A stretch of DNA of 64,000 bases from Aliicoccus persicus. Its GTDB lineage: Bacteria; Bacillota; Bacilli; Staphylococcales; Salinicoccaceae. Positions 40,303-55,301 of this stretch are shown here, in pieces. Numbering within the stretch: the first letter of the stretch is position 1; each line of letters opens with the position of its first letter. The notes beneath the pieces are model-generated. The model had not been told where the DNA came from, did not search any database, and saw only the letters and a list, made by a program, of their open reading frames with translations. The stretch is from the NCBI RefSeq assembly GCF_900110815.1, contig NZ_FOIT01000002.1, positions 41,825-105,824 of the forward strand, read 5' to 3'. The position numbers and the translations under genes are program-made.

Positions 40303-41961
40303 ATGTCGAGAGTAATTAGAGCAAAAAAAGGTTTAGAGATTGAATGTAAAGGTTGGGAACAAGAAGCTGCACTGCGTATGTTGTATAACAACTTGGATCC
40401 TGAAGTTGCGGAGCGTCCGGAAGACCTCGTCGTCTATGGTGGTATCGGTAAAGCAGCGCGTAACTGGGAATCTTTTGAAGCGATTGAAAATACGCTGCGT
40501 AACTTAGAAAAAGACGAAACAATGCTCGTGCAGTCAGGTAAGCCGGTTGCAGTATTCAAAACACATGAAGAAGCGCCGCGTGTTCTTTTATCGAACTCGG
40601 TACTCGTACCTAAATGGGCAAACTGGGAGCACTTCAATGAACTCGATAAGAAAGGCTTGATGATGTACGGTCAGATGACTGCGGGTTCATGGATTTACAT
40701 CGGTTCTCAAGGGATTGTTCAAGGGACGTACGAAACATTTGCTGAACTCGCAAACCAAAACTTTGGCGGTTCTCTAAAAGGGACGATTTCACTCACCGCT
40801 GGACTCGGTGGTATGGGTGGTGCACAGCCGCTCGCTGTGACGATGAACGAAGGTGTTGTCATCTGTGTAGAAGTCGATGAAACACGAATCGATAAACGTC
40901 TCGAAACACGTTACTTAGACACGAAGACGGATTCATTGGATGAAGCAATCAAGATGGCAGAAGAAGCACGCGACAAAGGGGAAGCATTATCAATCGGATT
41001 GCTCGGAAACGCAGCAGAGATTTTGCCAGAGATATTAAATCGCGATGTGAAAATTGATGTCGTGACGGACCAGACGTCTGCGCATGACCCACTAAATGGT
41101 TACTTACCTGAAGGATTTACGCTTGCAGAAGGTGAAGCGATGCGTCAGTCAGACCCGAAAGAATTTGTGAAATTAGCTTCAGCATCTATGGCGAAGCATG
41201 TTCAAGCAATGCTTGATTTCAAAGATAAAGGCGCAATCGTATTCGATTATGGAAACAACATCCGACAAGTGGCATTTGATGAAGGTGTGACAAATGCATT
41301 TGATTTTCCTGGATTTGTCCCAGCATACATTCGCCCACTCTTCTGCGAAGGTAAAGGACCATTTAGATTTGCAGCACTTAGTGGGGATCCGAAAGATATC
41401 GAAGTAGCGGATGCTAAGATGCGTGAACTATTCCCAGAAGATGAAAAACTGATGCGTTGGTTAGATATGGCACAGGAAAAAATTGCTTTCCAAGGCTTGC
41501 CTTCACGCATCGCTTGGCTCGGTTATGGAGACCGTGCGAAGATGGGTCTTGCCCTCAATGAACTCGTTCGAACTGGAGAAATTTCTGCACCGATCGTTAT
41601 CGGGCGTGACCATTTAGATTCTGGTTCTGTTGCAAGTCCGAACAGAGAGACAGAAGCGATGAAAGACGGCAGTGATGCAGTTGGTGACTGGGCAATTTTA
41701 AATGCGCTTGTGAATACAGCTGCCGGCGGCTCTTGGATTTCAGTTCACCACGGCGGTGGTGTCGGCATGGGTTATTCTCTACATGCTGGTCTCGTTGTTG
41801 TCGCAGATGGTACAGACAATGCAGAGCGTCGTTTAGGACGTGTACTGACAAGTGACCCGGGTATGGGTGTTGCGCGTCACGTCGATGCAGGTTATGACAT
41901 AGCGATAGAAACAGCAAAGGAAAAAGGCGTCCACATTCCAATGATGAAGGAGCAAGAGTAA
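40303..41961 (+). CDS. hutU: Urocanate hydratase
   Basis: 552 residues from ATG 40303 (AAAGGAG at 8 bases). Motifs [26 protein letters not shown] (NAD-binding) and [12 protein letters not shown] are characteristic. Converts urocanate to imidazolonepropionate. Follows hutH by 30 bases. Confidence 0.97.
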   Translation: MSRVIRAKKGLEIECKGWEQEAALRMLYNNLDPEVAERPEDLVVYGGIGKAARNWESFEAIENTLRNLEKDETMLVQSGKPVAVFKTHEEAPRVLLSNSVLVPKWANWEHFNELDKKGLMMYGQMTAGSWIYIGSQGIVQGTYETFAELANQNFGGSLKGTISLTAGLGGMGGAQPLAVTMNEGVVICVEVDETRIDKRLETRYLDTKTDSLDEAIKMAEEARDKGEALSIGLLGNAAEILPEILNRDVKIDVVTDQTSAHDPLNGYLPEGFTLAEGEAMRQSDPKEFVKLASASMAKHVQAMLDFKDKGAIVFDYGNNIRQVAFDEGVTNAFDFPGFVPAYIRPLFCEGKGPFRFAALSGDPKDIEVADAKMRELFPEDEKLMRWLDMAQEKIAFQGLPSRIAWLGYGDRAKMGLALNELVRTGEISAPIVIGRDHLDSGSVASPNRETEAMKDGSDAVGDWAILNALVNTAAGGSWISVHHGGGVGMGYSLHAGLVVVADGTDNAERRLGRVLTSDPGMGVARHVDAGYDIAIETAKEKGVHIPMMKEQE

Positions 41962-43193
41962 TGAATGATGTAATCATTAAAAATATAGGCAGCTTATTAT
42001 TGCCAAAGAAAACTGATAAAGCACTAAAAGGTGCTGAGATGGATGAACTGACGATTGTTGAAGATGCGATCGTTGTCGTAAAAGATGGGAAGGTCGTTTA
42101 CGCTGGTGCGAAGACGGATGACTACGAAGCAAAATCGACAATTGACGCAGAAGGCATGGTCGTATCCCCTGCCCTCGTTGATCCACACACACATGTTGTG
42201 CACGGTGGTTCACGTGAGCATGAAGCGGCATTGAAACGCCAAGGCGTCGATTACCTTGAGATTTTACGACAAGGTGGCGGTATTTTAAAAACGGTTGAGC
42301 AGACACGTGCAGCATCAGAGCAAGAGTTGTTCGACAAAGCGTCTAAAAATATTACACGCATGATTCAACATGGTGTTTTATCGGTTGAAAGTAAGTCTGG
42401 TTACGGGTTAGATAAAGAGAATGAATTGAAGCAGCTAAAAGTATCGAAAGTGTTAGAAGAATCATTTCCGATTGAAATGAAACATACGTTTTTAGGGCCA
42501 CACGCAATTCCTAAAGGCCGTGAGTCTGAAGAATTTTTAGATGAGATGATTGCGCTTTTAGATGATGTTAAAGACTACGCGGACTTTGCAGATATCTTTA
42601 CTGAAACGGCAGTATTTTCAGTTGAACAGTCGAGAAGATACATGGAAGCGGCGAACGAAAAAGGTTTCAAAGTAAAAATTCATGCAGACGAAATCGATCC
42701 GCTGGGTGGACTTGAATTAGCGATTGAACAAAACGCCATTTCAGCAGATCACTTAGTTGCTGCAAGTGACGAAGGTAAATCACAGCTGAAAGATTCGGAT
42801 ATCGTGGCGGTGTTACTGCCTGGTACGACGTTCTATCTCGGTAAAAATGAATTTGCGGATGCACGTGGTATGATTGATGGTGGTGGTGCTGTTTCAATCG
42901 CGACGGACTACAACCCAGGCTCTTGTGTCACAGATAACCTACAGATGATCATGGCAATCGCAGGGCTTAAGCTGAAGATGACGCCGAATGAGATTTGGAA
43001 TGCAGTCACGGTGAATGCAGCGAAAGCGATTGGTTCTGACCGTGGTACACTCGATGCTGGTGACGATGCAAACCTCGTCATTTGGGATGCACCAAACCAT
43101 GAGTACATTCCATATCATTATGGTGTGAATCATGCGCACACGGTGATGGCGAACGGCAACGTCGTCTACACACGTCCTGGTTTAATTTGGTAG
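41961..43193 (+). CDS. hutI: Imidazolonepropionase
   Basis: 410 residues; the ATG overlaps the hutU stop (TAATG). Amidohydrolase metal site [11 protein letters not shown], then [10 protein letters not shown] and ATDYNPGS. Forms N-formimino-L-glutamate. No hutG (formimidoylglutamase) or histidine transporter gene lies in the window, so the last step must be encoded elsewhere. Confidence 0.97.
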   Translation: MNDVIIKNIGSLLLPKKTDKALKGAEMDELTIVEDAIVVVKDGKVVYAGAKTDDYEAKSTIDAEGMVVSPALVDPHTHVVHGGSREHEAALKRQGVDYLEILRQGGGILKTVEQTRAASEQELFDKASKNITRMIQHGVLSVESKSGYGLDKENELKQLKVSKVLEESFPIEMKHTFLGPHAIPKGRESEEFLDEMIALLDDVKDYADFADIFTETAVFSVEQSRRYMEAANEKGFKVKIHADEIDPLGGLELAIEQNAISADHLVAASDEGKSQLKDSDIVAVLLPGTTFYLGKNEFADARGMIDGGGAVSIATDYNPGSCVTDNLQMIMAIAGLKLKMTPNEIWNAVTVNAAKAIGSDRGTLDAGDDANLVIWDAPNHEYIPYHYGVNHAHTVMANGNVVYTRPGLIW

Positions 43194-43210
43194 CAAAATC
43201 ACATCAACAG

Positions 43211-43239
43211 TTGATTTTATCTTGTGGACGACTTATAAT
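43211..43239 (+). promoter_or_regulatory. serS promoter
   Basis: TTGATT (43211-43216), 17 bases, TATAAT (43234-43239), ahead of the T-box. Confidence 0.65.
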
Positions 43240-43254
43240 GGCCTCAAGTTAATA

Positions 43255-43468
43255 GATTCACTTACAGATAAAGTAATACATGAGTATGCATATAGAGAGG
43301 TTGCGGTTGGTGGAAGCAACACGTGAAAATGTATGAAGTTCTGTCTATAACAGTTAAGTGACGGCATGACGCCGATATGATGAATGAAGATAATATGCGA
43401 CTGGGCATATTAAATAAGGGTGGCAACACGTAGACCACGTCCCTCACACAGGGACGTGGTCTATTTTT
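43255..43468 (+). promoter_or_regulatory. T-box riboswitch of serS
   Basis: The conserved T-box sequence AAGGGTGGCAACACG lies at 43416-43430. It is followed by terminator stem TAGACCACGTCCCT / GGGACGTGGTCTA and T5 (43431-43468). Upstream sequence folds as stem I; an AGC serine codon near 43313 is a possible specifier but I could not settle it. Uncharged tRNA-Ser would favour antitermination. Confidence 0.92.
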
Positions 43469-43486
43469 ATATATAAAAACAATTAA

Positions 43487-44776
<1,290 letters not shown>

Positions 44777-44789
44777 TATAGTAAGTACA

Positions 44790-44817
44790 AGCTCCTAGCG
44801 ATATTAGGAGCTTTATT
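44790..44817 (+). terminator. serS terminator
   Basis: AGCTCCTA / TAGGAGCT stem followed by TTATTT. Confidence 0.7.
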
Positions 44818-44839
44818 TAGTATATAGGAGTGTTGCTTT

Positions 44840-45763
44840 TTGCGACCGAAAGTTCCATTGTGGTATTTACTCGTTGTTATCGCCATTGGATTTCTATTTT
44901 TATTTGTCACTGAAATCACATTGGTTCTCGGCATGTTGATTTTGCCATTCTCACTTTATTATTTAGTCAGTCTTAAACATAAATCAGCCTATCACTTTTG
45001 GCTGACATTCATTAGCTTTTTGCTGCCTGTATTCTTTTTTATGTCGCCGTTCTCTTGGATTTCACTCGTGTTAATGTATGCGCTCGCGTATGTTCTAGAA
45101 TTTACGCTCAGAAGTAAATATACACAAGAATATACGATATTTATAGCAACAGCGGTCATGACGATTATCGTGATTGGTGGATTGAATTTACTTCAAGTAT
45201 TCAATGTGATTCCGCCGCTCGGACAGATTTGGGCATCGCTCGTTTCTTGGTATAATGAACAGATGGAATTAACAGGTATGTCTTCATTAGTTGATGTAGA
45301 AATGATCAACACAAGTCTGCAAGTTTTTTACATGAACTTACAAGGACAAATCACGATTTATTCGATGATTATTGTCACTGTTAGTGTTCTCATTCTGAGA
45401 TGGTTGCTTGGCCAAAACGATGAGATTAAACTTTGGCCAGCTAAGTCGTTTAAAGATTGGGCATTTCCAAGACCGATTATGTACTTATTCTTTGTGTTTT
45501 TCTTGATTTCATTCTTCATGAGCCCATCGCGTGACGACGTCTTTTACGGTATAGTTTCAAACATTGTCTTCGTTCTGGAATGGTTGTTATTCGTACACGG
45601 ACTTGCATTCGTCTACTTCGTATTAAGAGAAAAGAAAGTGCATGTTGCAATATCGATTTTACTCCTCATTCCACTCATTGTGTTAAGACCAATTACAATG
45701 TTGATCGGGTTGTTTGAAATGGTATTTAGAATTAGAATGTGGATAATTATGAAAAGGAAGTGA
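44840..45763 (+). CDS. YybS-like (DUF2232) membrane protein
   Basis: 307 residues from TTG 44840, chosen because AGGAG lies 9 bases upstream and no better start fits. About eight hydrophobic segments. DUF2232/YybS proteins regularly precede gdpP in Firmicutes; their role is not known. The stop is 2 codons before gdpP. Confidence 0.85.
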   Translation: MRPKVPLWYLLVVIAIGFLFLFVTEITLVLGMLILPFSLYYLVSLKHKSAYHFWLTFISFLLPVFFFMSPFSWISLVLMYALAYVLEFTLRSKYTQEYTIFIATAVMTIIVIGGLNLLQVFNVIPPLGQIWASLVSWYNEQMELTGMSSLVDVEMINTSLQVFYMNLQGQITIYSMIIVTVSVLILRWLLGQNDEIKLWPAKSFKDWAFPRPIMYLFFVFFLISFFMSPSRDDVFYGIVSNIVFVLEWLLFVHGLAFVYFVLREKKVHVAISILLLIPLIVLRPITMLIGLFEMVFRIRMWIIMKRK

Positions 45764-45767
45764 TGAA

Positions 45768-47744
45768 ATGTTTAAAGTAATGAACAAGCGTAAGATTTAT
45801 ATTCCCGTTGGCATTCTTGTCACACATTTAATATTAAATGCCATCATGATATATGCATATAACATCACTGTAGCCGTTGTTTTTTCTATCGTTACGGCAA
45901 TCATAATTATACTCGTATTTTATTATTTACATCGAACAATTCTTGATATGGAGTCACGACTTCAGTACACCGTCGATCAGATTGTCGGGGGCAAGCAACT
46001 GACTGTCGATACGATGCCTGTCGGTTTGATTGTGTTAAATGACAACGATGAAATCGAATGGATGAACAACTATATCGGTTCAATTTTGTCTGAAGATGCA
46101 CTCGGGCAGCATATCAATTTGATTTTCCCAAATATATTAACGTCTTTCCGTTTAAATAACTTAACTGTTGTCGATAGTACATACCAAAATCACAGTTTCC
46201 GTGTGTATCATGATTCAGACTTCAACACGTTACAAATGGTCAATATTACAGGCTATAAAAATAAGCAACAAGAGCTTGAAGATAAACGACCAACCATTGG
46301 TATTTTATTTTTAGATAACTATGACGAAGTGACTCAAAATATGGCGGAGTCTTTAAAAAGTGAATTAAACAACTTGATCACTGGATTGATTCATGAATGG
46401 GCAGCGACACACAACGTCTACTTACGTCGTTTCTCACAAGACAGATTTCTCCTGTTACTCAATGCAGAAAGCTTGGCTGCTATAGAAGAAACTCGCTTTA
46501 GCCTACTCGACAAAGTGCGTATGGAAACGTCAGAAATCGGTGCGCAGATTACACTGAGTATCGGTTTTGGTGAGGGCAGTGACTCGTATATTGATGTTGG
46601 CGATCTTGCGCAGAGAAGCTTAGATCTCGCACTTGGGCGCGGTGGTGACCAAGTTGCAATCAAGCGTTATAACGGAGATGCACGCTTTTATGGTGGTAAG
46701 ACAGACCCGATGGAGAAGCGTACGCGCGTGCGTGCACGAGTTGTCTCCCATGCACTCCGTGACATTCTACTTGAAGGTAGCAACGTCATTATTATGGGGC
46801 ATAAGCGTCCGGACATGGACTCTATTGGGGCAGCACTCGGTGTTGCGAGACTTGCTGAGATGAATGGTCTTGATGCGCGAATTATATTAAACGAAGATGA
46901 TCTGGATGAGACGATTTCGCGTGTGATGAAAGAAGTTGAAAAACATGAAGACATTTACTCGCGCTTTGTGTCGAGTGATGATGCTTGGGATCATTTACAC
47001 ACGGATACGACGGTCGTTGTCGTGGATACGCATCGACCAGTCATGGTACAAGATGAGCTTATTTTAAATAAAGCAAACCGTAAAGTCGTGATTGATCACC
47101 ACAGACGTAGCGACGACTTTTTATCGAATCCATTGCTTGTATACCTTGAACCGTATGCATCGAGTGCGAGTGAGTTAGTGGCTGAGTTGCTTGAATACCA
47201 GGCATCAGAAGGTAAACTCAAGCGCATCGAGTCATCGGTCATGCTTGCAGGTATTATTGTAGACACACGTAACTTTACGTTGCGCACAGGGTCTCGAACG
47301 TTTGATGCGGCGAGTTTCTTACGCTCAAATTCAGCAGATCCTGTGTTGGCACATGGATTCTTAAAAGACGATATCGATACGTATATTGCACGTGTTGATT
47401 TAATCAAGGCTGCCTCAATATGGGACAGTGGTGTCGCGGTCGTTAAAGCAGATCCGACAGATACGTATCACCCAGTCACTGTTGCGCAAGCAGCTGATGA
47501 ACTGTTAAAAATCGAAGGTGTTCAAGCATCGTTTGTCATGGCAGTACGTGAAGATGATTCAATCGGTGTATCCGCGCGTTCATTAGGAGAAATGAATGTC
47601 CAAATCATCATGGAATCATTAAATGGTGGGGGTCATTTAACAAATGCTGCAACGCGTTTTGTTGGTGTCTCGCTTGATGAAGCGTATGATCTATTAGTAG
47701 AGGCAATAAAGAAGAGTATTGAAGAAAGAGGGTCAGAAACATGA
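45768..47744 (+). CDS. gdpP: Cyclic-di-AMP phosphodiesterase GdpP
   Basis: 658 residues. Two transmembrane helices (10-60), a PAS domain, a degenerate GGDEF domain ([11 protein letters not shown]), and DHH/DHHA1 catalytic domains with [30 protein letters not shown] and [10 protein letters not shown]. Degrades c-di-AMP, which controls osmolyte and K+ uptake and beta-lactam tolerance. Overlaps rplI by 4 bases. Confidence 0.97.
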   Translation: MFKVMNKRKIYIPVGILVTHLILNAIMIYAYNITVAVVFSIVTAIIIILVFYYLHRTILDMESRLQYTVDQIVGGKQLTVDTMPVGLIVLNDNDEIEWMNNYIGSILSEDALGQHINLIFPNILTSFRLNNLTVVDSTYQNHSFRVYHDSDFNTLQMVNITGYKNKQQELEDKRPTIGILFLDNYDEVTQNMAESLKSELNNLITGLIHEWAATHNVYLRRFSQDRFLLLLNAESLAAIEETRFSLLDKVRMETSEIGAQITLSIGFGEGSDSYIDVGDLAQRSLDLALGRGGDQVAIKRYNGDARFYGGKTDPMEKRTRVRARVVSHALRDILLEGSNVIIMGHKRPDMDSIGAALGVARLAEMNGLDARIILNEDDLDETISRVMKEVEKHEDIYSRFVSSDDAWDHLHTDTTVVVVDTHRPVMVQDELILNKANRKVVIDHHRRSDDFLSNPLLVYLEPYASSASELVAELLEYQASEGKLKRIESSVMLAGIIVDTRNFTLRTGSRTFDAASFLRSNSADPVLAHGFLKDDIDTYIARVDLIKAASIWDSGVAVVKADPTDTYHPVTVAQAADELLKIEGVQASFVMAVREDDSIGVSARSLGEMNVQIIMESLNGGGHLTNAATRFVGVSLDEAYDLLVEAIKKSIEERGSET

Positions 47745-48187
47745 AAGTAATTTTTCTACAAGATGTTAAAAACCAAGGTAAAAAAGGTGAAGTAAAAGAA
47801 GTATCGACAGGTTATGCGCAAAACTTCTTAATTAAAAAGGGATTGGCTGAAGAAGCAAATGCTAAAAACTTAGCGCGTCTTGAGCGTGAAAATCTCGACA
47901 AACAACAACAAGCAGAACAAGATTTAGTGGATGCAAAATTGTTTAAAGAAGAACTTGAGCAAATTGAAGTTGAAATTAAAACGAAAAGCGGCGAAGGTGG
48001 TCGCCTATTTGGTTCCATCAGTTCAAAGCAAGTCATCGAAGCGTTTAAATCACAGCATGATATTAAGCTGGATAAGCGCAAACTCGATATGTCAGAACCT
48101 TTAAAATCTCTCGGGTATCACAAGATAAATATTAAACTACACCCAGAGGTCAACGCGACAGTCAAAGTTCACGTTAAAGAACAGTAA
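47741..48187 (+). CDS. rplI: 50S ribosomal protein bL9
   Basis: 148 residues. N-terminal [21 protein letters not shown], a long connecting helix and a C-terminal RNA-binding domain with [13 protein letters not shown]. Translationally coupled to gdpP. Confidence 0.98.
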   Translation: MKVIFLQDVKNQGKKGEVKEVSTGYAQNFLIKKGLAEEANAKNLARLERENLDKQQQAEQDLVDAKLFKEELEQIEVEIKTKSGEGGRLFGSISSKQVIEAFKSQHDIKLDKRKLDMSEPLKSLGYHKINIKLHPEVNATVKVHVKEQ

Positions 48188-48200
48188 AGGATGTGTGTCC

Positions 48201-49568
48201 ATGCAACCGAATCAGCAATTGCCACATGATTTGCAAGCTGAAATGTCTGTCCTTGGCGCACTGCTCATGAATGAACAGTTACTGTATAGCGATGTCGTGC
48301 CACTTGAACCGGATGATTTCTTTGATCAGCGTTTCAAGGAGATTTATGGTGCGATTTTAAGGTTGAATGAGAACAATAAACCAGTTGATGCAACAACGGT
48401 TGTGGACCAGTTGCAAGAAGATCAAAAATTACAATTTGTTGATCCGGGTTTACTTATTGAAATCATGGATGCGACACCGACAATTCGAAACTATCCAGAT
48501 TACGTCGCAATCGTTAAAGAGCACAGCACACGTCGTACACTGATCGATACGGCAGAGATGATTATTGAAAATAGTAAAAATGCATCAGTTGAACTGGAAG
48601 ATGTGCTAACGGATGCAGAGTCATCCGTCATGCGTGTGTCTCAAGCGACGAGCAAAAATGATTTCAGAAGGATGGATACCATTCTTCCTGAACTGTATCA
48701 GCATGCGGAAGAGATTAACAAAACCAAGGGCGAAGTAACAGGTATTCCGAGTGGATACCGCGCAATTGACAGCATGACGAGTGGTTTTGGTCGCAATGAC
48801 TTAATTATTTTAGCGGCCCGTCCATCGATGGGTAAAACAGCATTTGCACTGAATATTGCAGAGCATGTCGGATCGAGTGACCAAAATTATAACGTCGCTG
48901 TCTTCTCGCTTGAGATGGGTGCTGAGCAGCTTGTCTCACGAATGATTGCATCAAAAGGAAATATCGATGCATCGAAATTGCGTGCAGGTGGATTCGACCG
49001 CGATGATTGGGCGAAGTTCCAGATGGCAATTCGTGAATTATCGCGCTCGAGAATTTTTATCGATGATACGCCGGGTATTCGAATCAATGAAATTCGCTCG
49101 AAATGTGTGCGCTTGAAACAGCAGGAAAAGCATTTGGATATGATTATCATTGACTACTTGCAGCTCATCCAAGGTTCTTCGACACGTCGCAATGAAAACC
49201 GTCAGCAAGAAGTTTCTGAAATTTCACGTATGTTAAAGGGGCTTGCACGTGAAATTGGTGCGCCTGTTATCGCATTATCACAGCTCTCACGTGGTGTTGA
49301 GTCCAGACAAGATAAACGTCCGATGATGAGTGACTTGCGTGAATCAGGTTCGATTGAGCAAGATGCGGATATCGTGTCGTTCCTATACCGCGATGATTAT
49401 TATAACCGTGGCGAAGGTGAAGAAGGCGATGCGTCACAACTGGATACGAGTGAAGTCGAACTGCTGATTGCAAAGCATCGTAACGGTCCGACAGGCACAG
49501 CAAAATTAATATTTAACAAAAAATATAGTAAATTCTTAGACCAAGAAAACTTTGATCGAGAAATTTAA
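48201..49568 (+). CDS. dnaB: Replicative DNA helicase
   Basis: 455 residues from ATG 48201 (AAAGGA at 9 bases; an in-frame GTG at 48195 is less likely). N-terminal DnaB domain LPHDLQAEMSVLGALL, RecA-like core with Walker A ARPSMGKTAFALN and LSQLSRGVESR. Unwinds DNA at the fork. The gene is called dnaC in B. subtilis nomenclature. Confidence 0.97.
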   Translation: MQPNQQLPHDLQAEMSVLGALLMNEQLLYSDVVPLEPDDFFDQRFKEIYGAILRLNENNKPVDATTVVDQLQEDQKLQFVDPGLLIEIMDATPTIRNYPDYVAIVKEHSTRRTLIDTAEMIIENSKNASVELEDVLTDAESSVMRVSQATSKNDFRRMDTILPELYQHAEEINKTKGEVTGIPSGYRAIDSMTSGFGRNDLIILAARPSMGKTAFALNIAEHVGSSDQNYNVAVFSLEMGAEQLVSRMIASKGNIDASKLRAGGFDRDDWAKFQMAIRELSRSRIFIDDTPGIRINEIRSKCVRLKQQEKHLDMIIIDYLQLIQGSSTRRNENRQQEVSEISRMLKGLAREIGAPVIALSQLSRGVESRQDKRPMMSDLRESGSIEQDADIVSFLYRDDYYNRGEGEEGDASQLDTSEVELLIAKHRNGPTGTAKLIFNKKYSKFLDQENFDREI

Positions 49569-49609
49569 CGAACATTTTTTGAGCGATTCTCTGAAAATGT
49601 TCGTCTTTT
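49568..49609 (+). terminator. dnaB terminator
   Basis: ACGAACATTTT / AAAATGTTCGT stem with CTTTT; it begins at the stop codon. Confidence 0.8.
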
Positions 49610-49611
49610 AA

Positions 49612-49640
49612 TTGATTTTTACATTTGAAACTGGTAGAAT
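49612..49640 (+). promoter_or_regulatory. purA promoter
   Basis: TTGATT (49612), 17 bases, TAGAAT (49635-49640). Confidence 0.6.
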
Positions 49641-49642
49641 AA

Positions 49643-50962
<1,320 letters not shown>

Positions 50963-50970
50963 TTCATTTG

Positions 50971-51016
50971 TATTCCGTTTCATGTTGAAAAATATGTGAA
51001 GCGGAATATTTTTTTG
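50971..51016 (+). terminator. purA terminator
   Basis: ATTCCGTTTCAT pairs with ATGTGAAGCGGAAT (one bulge), followed by T7. Confidence 0.75.
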
Positions 51017-51026
51017 TAAAATAATA

Positions 51027-51056
51027 TTGCATTCTGTGTTGTGTTAATGTTATAAT
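51027..51056 (+). promoter_or_regulatory. Promoter of the tRNA pair
   Basis: TTGCAT (51027-51032), 18 bases, TATAAT (51051-51056). Confidence 0.65.
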
Positions 51057-51090
51057 TATTTTTGTTCTGATAAAAATCAATTGAAGATAT

Positions 51091-51162
51091 GGCCCCTTGG
51101 TCAAGCGGTTAAGACACCGCCCTTTCACGGCGGTAACACGGGTTCGAATCCCGTAGGGGTCA
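51091..51162 (+). tRNA. tRNA-Glu (anticodon TTC)
   Basis: 72 bases with a complete cloverleaf. Acceptor GGCCCCT / AGGGGTC, anticodon loop CTTTCAC, T arm GGGTTCGAATCCC. No encoded CCA. Confidence 0.96.
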
Positions 51163-51192
51163 CTTTTTTAAAATTTTATAATCTAACATAAT

Positions 51193-51265
51193 GGTCCCGT
51201 GGTGTAGCGGTTAACATGCCTGCCTGTCACGCAGGAGATCGCGGGTTCGATTCCCGTCGGGACCG
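51193..51265 (+). tRNA. tRNA-Asp (anticodon GTC)
   Basis: 73 bases. Acceptor GGTCCCG / CGGGACC with discriminator G, anticodon loop CTGTCAC, T arm GGGTTCGATTCCC. No encoded CCA. Confidence 0.96.
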
Positions 51266-51277
51266 CTTTATAACATG

Positions 51278-51316
51278 AGCTTGGAAACCTTAGCAAAAGG
51301 ATTCCAAGCTTTTTTA
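51278..51316 (+). terminator. tRNA operon terminator
   Basis: AGCTTGGAA / TTCCAAGCT stem followed by T5. Confidence 0.85.
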
Positions 51317-51431
51317 TGTGTGCGTCTATCCACACAAATCCCATCACAATGGCACTTGATGGAAGTAAACCGCTAAAAATGTTACATTTATAGTGATCCT
51401 AAAAAAAGAATTGTTGGAATGGAGGTCTATC

Positions 51432-52130
51432 ATGGCCAAGAAAATTGTCGTTGTTGACGATGAAAAACCAATTGCAGATATTATAGAATACAACTTGCAA
51501 AAAGAAGGTTTTGAAGTTCATGTTGCCTATAGTGGAAATGAGGCGTTAGATCTTATATTAGAAATCGTACCGGATTTAGTGTTACTTGATATTATGTTAC
51601 CAGGTATGGACGGTATGGAAGTATGTCGTGAAGTACGTAAAAAACATGATATGCCAATCATTATGTTAACTGCAAAAGATTCCGAAATCGATAAAGTGCT
51701 CGGTCTCGAACTCGGTGCGGATGATTACGTGACAAAGCCGTTTTCTACACGTGAACTGATCGCACGTGTGAAAGCGAATGTTCGACGTACACATGCGACG
51801 AAAGATGTTGAGGAAACGAAATCTAAAAATATCGAAATTAATGAGATCACAATCATGCCTGAACAATACATCATTAAGAAAAATAATGAAGTAGTAGACT
51901 TAACACATCGTGAATTTGAATTGTTCTATTATTTAGCGCAAAACTTATCACAAGTGTTAACACGTGAACATTTATTAGAAGTAGTTTGGGGTTATGATTA
52001 CTTCGGTGATGTGCGTACGGTCGACGTAACGATTCGTCGTTTACGTGAAAAGATTGAAACGGACCCATCCTCACCCGAGTATATATTAACACGTCGAGGT
52101 GTTGGTTATTATGTCCCAGGTGATGCTTAA
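51432..52130 (+). CDS. walR: Essential response regulator WalR (YycF)
   Basis: 232 residues from ATG 51432 (GGAGG upstream; the frame is open to 51393). Receiver domain with phospho-acceptor Asp in [11 protein letters not shown] and KPFSTREL, then an OmpR-type winged helix ending [11 protein letters not shown]. Controls cell-wall hydrolases with WalK. Confidence 0.97.
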   Translation: MAKKIVVVDDEKPIADIIEYNLQKEGFEVHVAYSGNEALDLILEIVPDLVLLDIMLPGMDGMEVCREVRKKHDMPIIMLTAKDSEIDKVLGLELGADDYVTKPFSTRELIARVKANVRRTHATKDVEETKSKNIEINEITIMPEQYIIKKNNEVVDLTHREFELFYYLAQNLSQVLTREHLLEVVWGYDYFGDVRTVDVTIRRLREKIETDPSSPEYILTRRGVGYYVPGDA

Positions 52131-52147
52131 GTAAGGGGCATTGATAG

Positions 52148-53992
52148 ATGAAACAGTTTTTTAAAAACCTACAATCATTACAGATAAAAATCGTCTTGAT
52201 CTATGTCCTGCTCATTGTCATTGGTATGCAAATTATCGGCTTATTCTTCACCAATACGCTTGAACGTCAGCTGACGGAGAACTTTAAAGACAATATTTCT
52301 GCGCAAGCGACGACAATTCAAAGTCGTATACAAAGTTTGTACGAAGAATACGAGGAAGATGTAGACACGCTCCAAGATGAGCTATCTGTCGTACTCAGAG
52401 ATTATAGCAACCGGACAGAGATTAACGAGATTCGCTTCGTCAATGTCGACAATATTCTACTCGCGACGAGCTCTTTATCGAATGAATCACTCGTCAACAC
52501 ACGTGTTTCGATGCCGACAACGGCTGAGGCACTGCAGACGGGAACGCAAAATGAAGAGATCTATTTAAATGTGGAGAGCAATAATCAACGCGTATGGATT
52601 TTGAATCAACCGGTCTATGTTGACGGGTCTCTTGTCGGTGTTATTTATATCGCTTCTCATATCGAAGCAATATTCATACAGCTTGATCAAATTAATAATA
52701 TTTTCATCATCGCGACCGGGATCGCTTTAGTTATTACAGTATTGCTCGGTTTCTTTATTGCGCGTACGATTACGAAGCCGATTATGGATATGAGAAACCA
52801 AGCACTGCAAATGAGTGAAGGTGACTATACGTCGCGCGTTAAAGTATACAGTAAAGATGAGATTGGTGAACTGGCGGAAGGGTTTAATATACTGAGCAAG
52901 CGTGTGCAAGAGGCACAGGCAAACACAGAGAGTGAGAAGAACCGTTTGGACTCAGTCATCACCCACATGTCAGATGGGGTACTAGCGACAGACCGTCGTG
53001 GTCGTGTGCGCGTTGTGAACGCCATGGCGATGTACATGCTTGGTAAAACGGAAGAAGAAGTGTATAACCAAGACTTGATGACATTGCTCAACCTAAATGA
53101 AGAAATGGATCTTGAAGATATTAAAAAAGAAATATCTGAGCGTACTGTGACGGGATTAGCAGAGGATTCGCGTTTCTCTAGTATCCGGATTTCATTCTCA
53201 GCAATCGTTAAAGATACGGGTTTCATCAATGGTTATATCGCTGTGCTGCACGATGTGACGGAGCAGGAAAAAGTGGATAATGAGCGCCGTGAATTCGTTG
53301 CGAATGTTTCGCATGAGTTGCGTACACCACTGACGAGTATGAAGAGTTACATTGAAGCGCTGCAAGATGGTGCATATAAGGATGAAGTACTTGCGACGAA
53401 GTTTCTCGGTGTGACAAGAGATGAAACGGATCGTATGAGTCGACTCGTTGAAGATTTACTTCAGCTTTCGCGCATGGATAATGATGCGGAGGAAATATCG
53501 CGTGAACTTGTTGACTTCAATTCATTCTTAAATCGCATCGTCGATCGATTTGAAATGTCACATAAAGATACCGTAACGTTTATCCGCACTTTTCCAGATG
53601 AAGCAATATTCACAGAAATTGCGCTAGATAAAATGATGCAAGTATTGGACAACGTCATTACTAACGCAATTAAGTATTCGAATAATACGGATAAGCGTGT
53701 CGAGATTAGACTCAGACAAAATAAGTTATATAACCGTTTAACGCTGCAGATTAAAGATAATGGTCTCGGTATACCTGCGGGTAAAATCAATCGAATCTTT
53801 GACCGCTTCTACCGCGTCGACAAAGGTCGAGCACGTAAAATGGGTGGGACAGGTTTAGGTTTAGCAATTTCGAAGGAAATTATTGAGGCACACGAGGGTA
53901 AGATTTGGGCAAGTAGTATTGAGACAGAAGGGACAAGCATCTACATTAACTTACCGATTATGAATATTGATGAGGATGATTGGGATGATTAA
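52148..53992 (+). CDS. walK: Sensor histidine kinase WalK (YycG)
   Basis: 614 residues. Two membrane helices flank an extracellular PAS-like domain (~35-180). HAMP, PAS, HisKA ([15 protein letters not shown]) and HATPase ([17 protein letters not shown]) follow. Partner of WalR; the 3' end overlaps walH. Confidence 0.97.
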   Translation: MKQFFKNLQSLQIKIVLIYVLLIVIGMQIIGLFFTNTLERQLTENFKDNISAQATTIQSRIQSLYEEYEEDVDTLQDELSVVLRDYSNRTEINEIRFVNVDNILLATSSLSNESLVNTRVSMPTTAEALQTGTQNEEIYLNVESNNQRVWILNQPVYVDGSLVGVIYIASHIEAIFIQLDQINNIFIIATGIALVITVLLGFFIARTITKPIMDMRNQALQMSEGDYTSRVKVYSKDEIGELAEGFNILSKRVQEAQANTESEKNRLDSVITHMSDGVLATDRRGRVRVVNAMAMYMLGKTEEEVYNQDLMTLLNLNEEMDLEDIKKEISERTVTGLAEDSRFSSIRISFSAIVKDTGFINGYIAVLHDVTEQEKVDNERREFVANVSHELRTPLTSMKSYIEALQDGAYKDEVLATKFLGVTRDETDRMSRLVEDLLQLSRMDNDAEEISRELVDFNSFLNRIVDRFEMSHKDTVTFIRTFPDEAIFTEIALDKMMQVLDNVITNAIKYSNNTDKRVEIRLRQNKLYNRLTLQIKDNGLGIPAGKINRIFDRFYRVDKGRARKMGGTGLGLAISKEIIEAHEGKIWASSIETEGTSIYINLPIMNIDEDDWDD

Positions 53993-55301
53993 AAATATTT
54001 TAAAAAGCCTCTTCCTTTTCTTACTTGTCATATCGAGTCTTGTGCTAACCGTACTCGTCTGGCGTTATGAGAGAGACTTCTCTGAAGTGGAGACATCGCT
54101 TACTGCCTTACCCAATACAGGATATGGAGAGCAAGTCGAATTTTCTCAGATTATTCGACCGTACCAATATGTCTTGATCGACGGAAATGAAGTGAATGGC
54201 ACGCAGGATATCAGTGCCATGAATACAGCATTAAATACAGAGTTGTCATCATCTGAAGTTGAATCATTACAGATGGACACAGACTTATCGTCTGTCGATC
54301 ATGTCATCTCCGATATCGATGCCCAGCACTTTTTAATATTAGATTTTATGACAGATATCCCAGTAAAAACATTTCTCGCTGCTTATGGTATCGATTATGA
54401 AGGCTTTGACCCGCGTGGTAACTTAAACCGTGCCATCATCGATTTACAGGATAATGAGGCAGAGTTATATCTCATCGATAAAAGTAATCAGAATACAACG
54501 TTTGTCAATGTCGAGATAAATTCATCGGCTATCATTGATATTTTATCGTCAGAACAGACCTCGTTTGAAAGATTCTCGAGTATTATTACAAATAGTAGCA
54601 ACGCATCGAGACTGACATCGATTTATAGTCCGAGTGCACCAGCAAGTATGAATCGTGAAATGTTCATCTCTTCAATGATGAGTGTTGAACAGTTAAACCA
54701 AGTCATGTTTTTATACAATGATTATTCGAGCTCAAACCAGAATGGTATCACGGTGTATGAAAATGACCAGGTAGCGACATATTACAATAATGAAACGTTC
54801 CGTTACCTGTATCAAAATAAGCATGAAGAAGAATCTTCATCAATGAACGATCATGTAACGATTCGAAAAAACTTTGATTTTCTTAATTCACACCGTTCGA
54901 TGAACAGCGCATCGATTATATTCGACTATAATTCAGATAACAGCGAACTCGTATTAAGAGAGTCTATCGATGGGAAGCTCGTTTTTAGTGATGAAATTAA
55001 CAATACGACTGTTGTGCGTGATGGTATCGATGAAATTTATGAGTTTCAACGGATGCAATTGCGTATGAGCACACAGATTCCATCTCAAGATTCAGTTGAA
55101 TTACCGAATATTGAGACCGTCCGCTATGATATCGCAAATAGTGATGATTTGAGTTTGCAGTTTGTAACGAACTTTGTTTTGGGCTATAATATGCGCTTTT
55201 CAGAAGAACAGTCTGAACTGAATCTCGTGACATTTACGCCTTCATGGTTCATCTTGTATGATGGTGAATGGATGCGTTATGAGGAAGGTGGGCTCAACTA
55301 A
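53985..55301 (+). CDS. walH: WalK regulatory protein WalH (YycH)
   Basis: 438 residues from ATG 53985 (GAGGA at 8 bases, inside the end of walK). One N-terminal membrane helix and a large extracytoplasmic part. Divergent in sequence, assigned by position and architecture. With WalI it modulates WalK at the membrane. Confidence 0.9.
   Translation: MIKNILKSLFLFLLVISSLVLTVLVWRYERDFSEVETSLTALPNTGYGEQVEFSQIIRPYQYVLIDGNEVNGTQDISAMNTALNTELSSSEVESLQMDTDLSSVDHVISDIDAQHFLILDFMTDIPVKTFLAAYGIDYEGFDPRGNLNRAIIDLQDNEAELYLIDKSNQNTTFVNVEINSSAIIDILSSEQTSFERFSSIITNSSNASRLTSIYSPSAPASMNREMFISSMMSVEQLNQVMFLYNDYSSSNQNGITVYENDQVATYYNNETFRYLYQNKHEEESSSMNDHVTIRKNFDFLNSHRSMNSASIIFDYNSDNSELVLRESIDGKLVFSDEINNTTVVRDGIDEIYEFQRMQLRMSTQIPSQDSVELPNIETVRYDIANSDDLSLQFVTNFVLGYNMRFSEEQSELNLVTFTPSWFILYDGEWMRYEEGGLN

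Noticed and set aside
43310-43325. parS-like CACGTGAAA in the serS leader
   Set aside because: The left half does not match; the segment belongs to the T-box stem I.
51955-51971. parS-like sequence around CACGTG in walR
   Set aside because: The flanks do not fit the parS consensus beyond the central hexamer, and it is coding.
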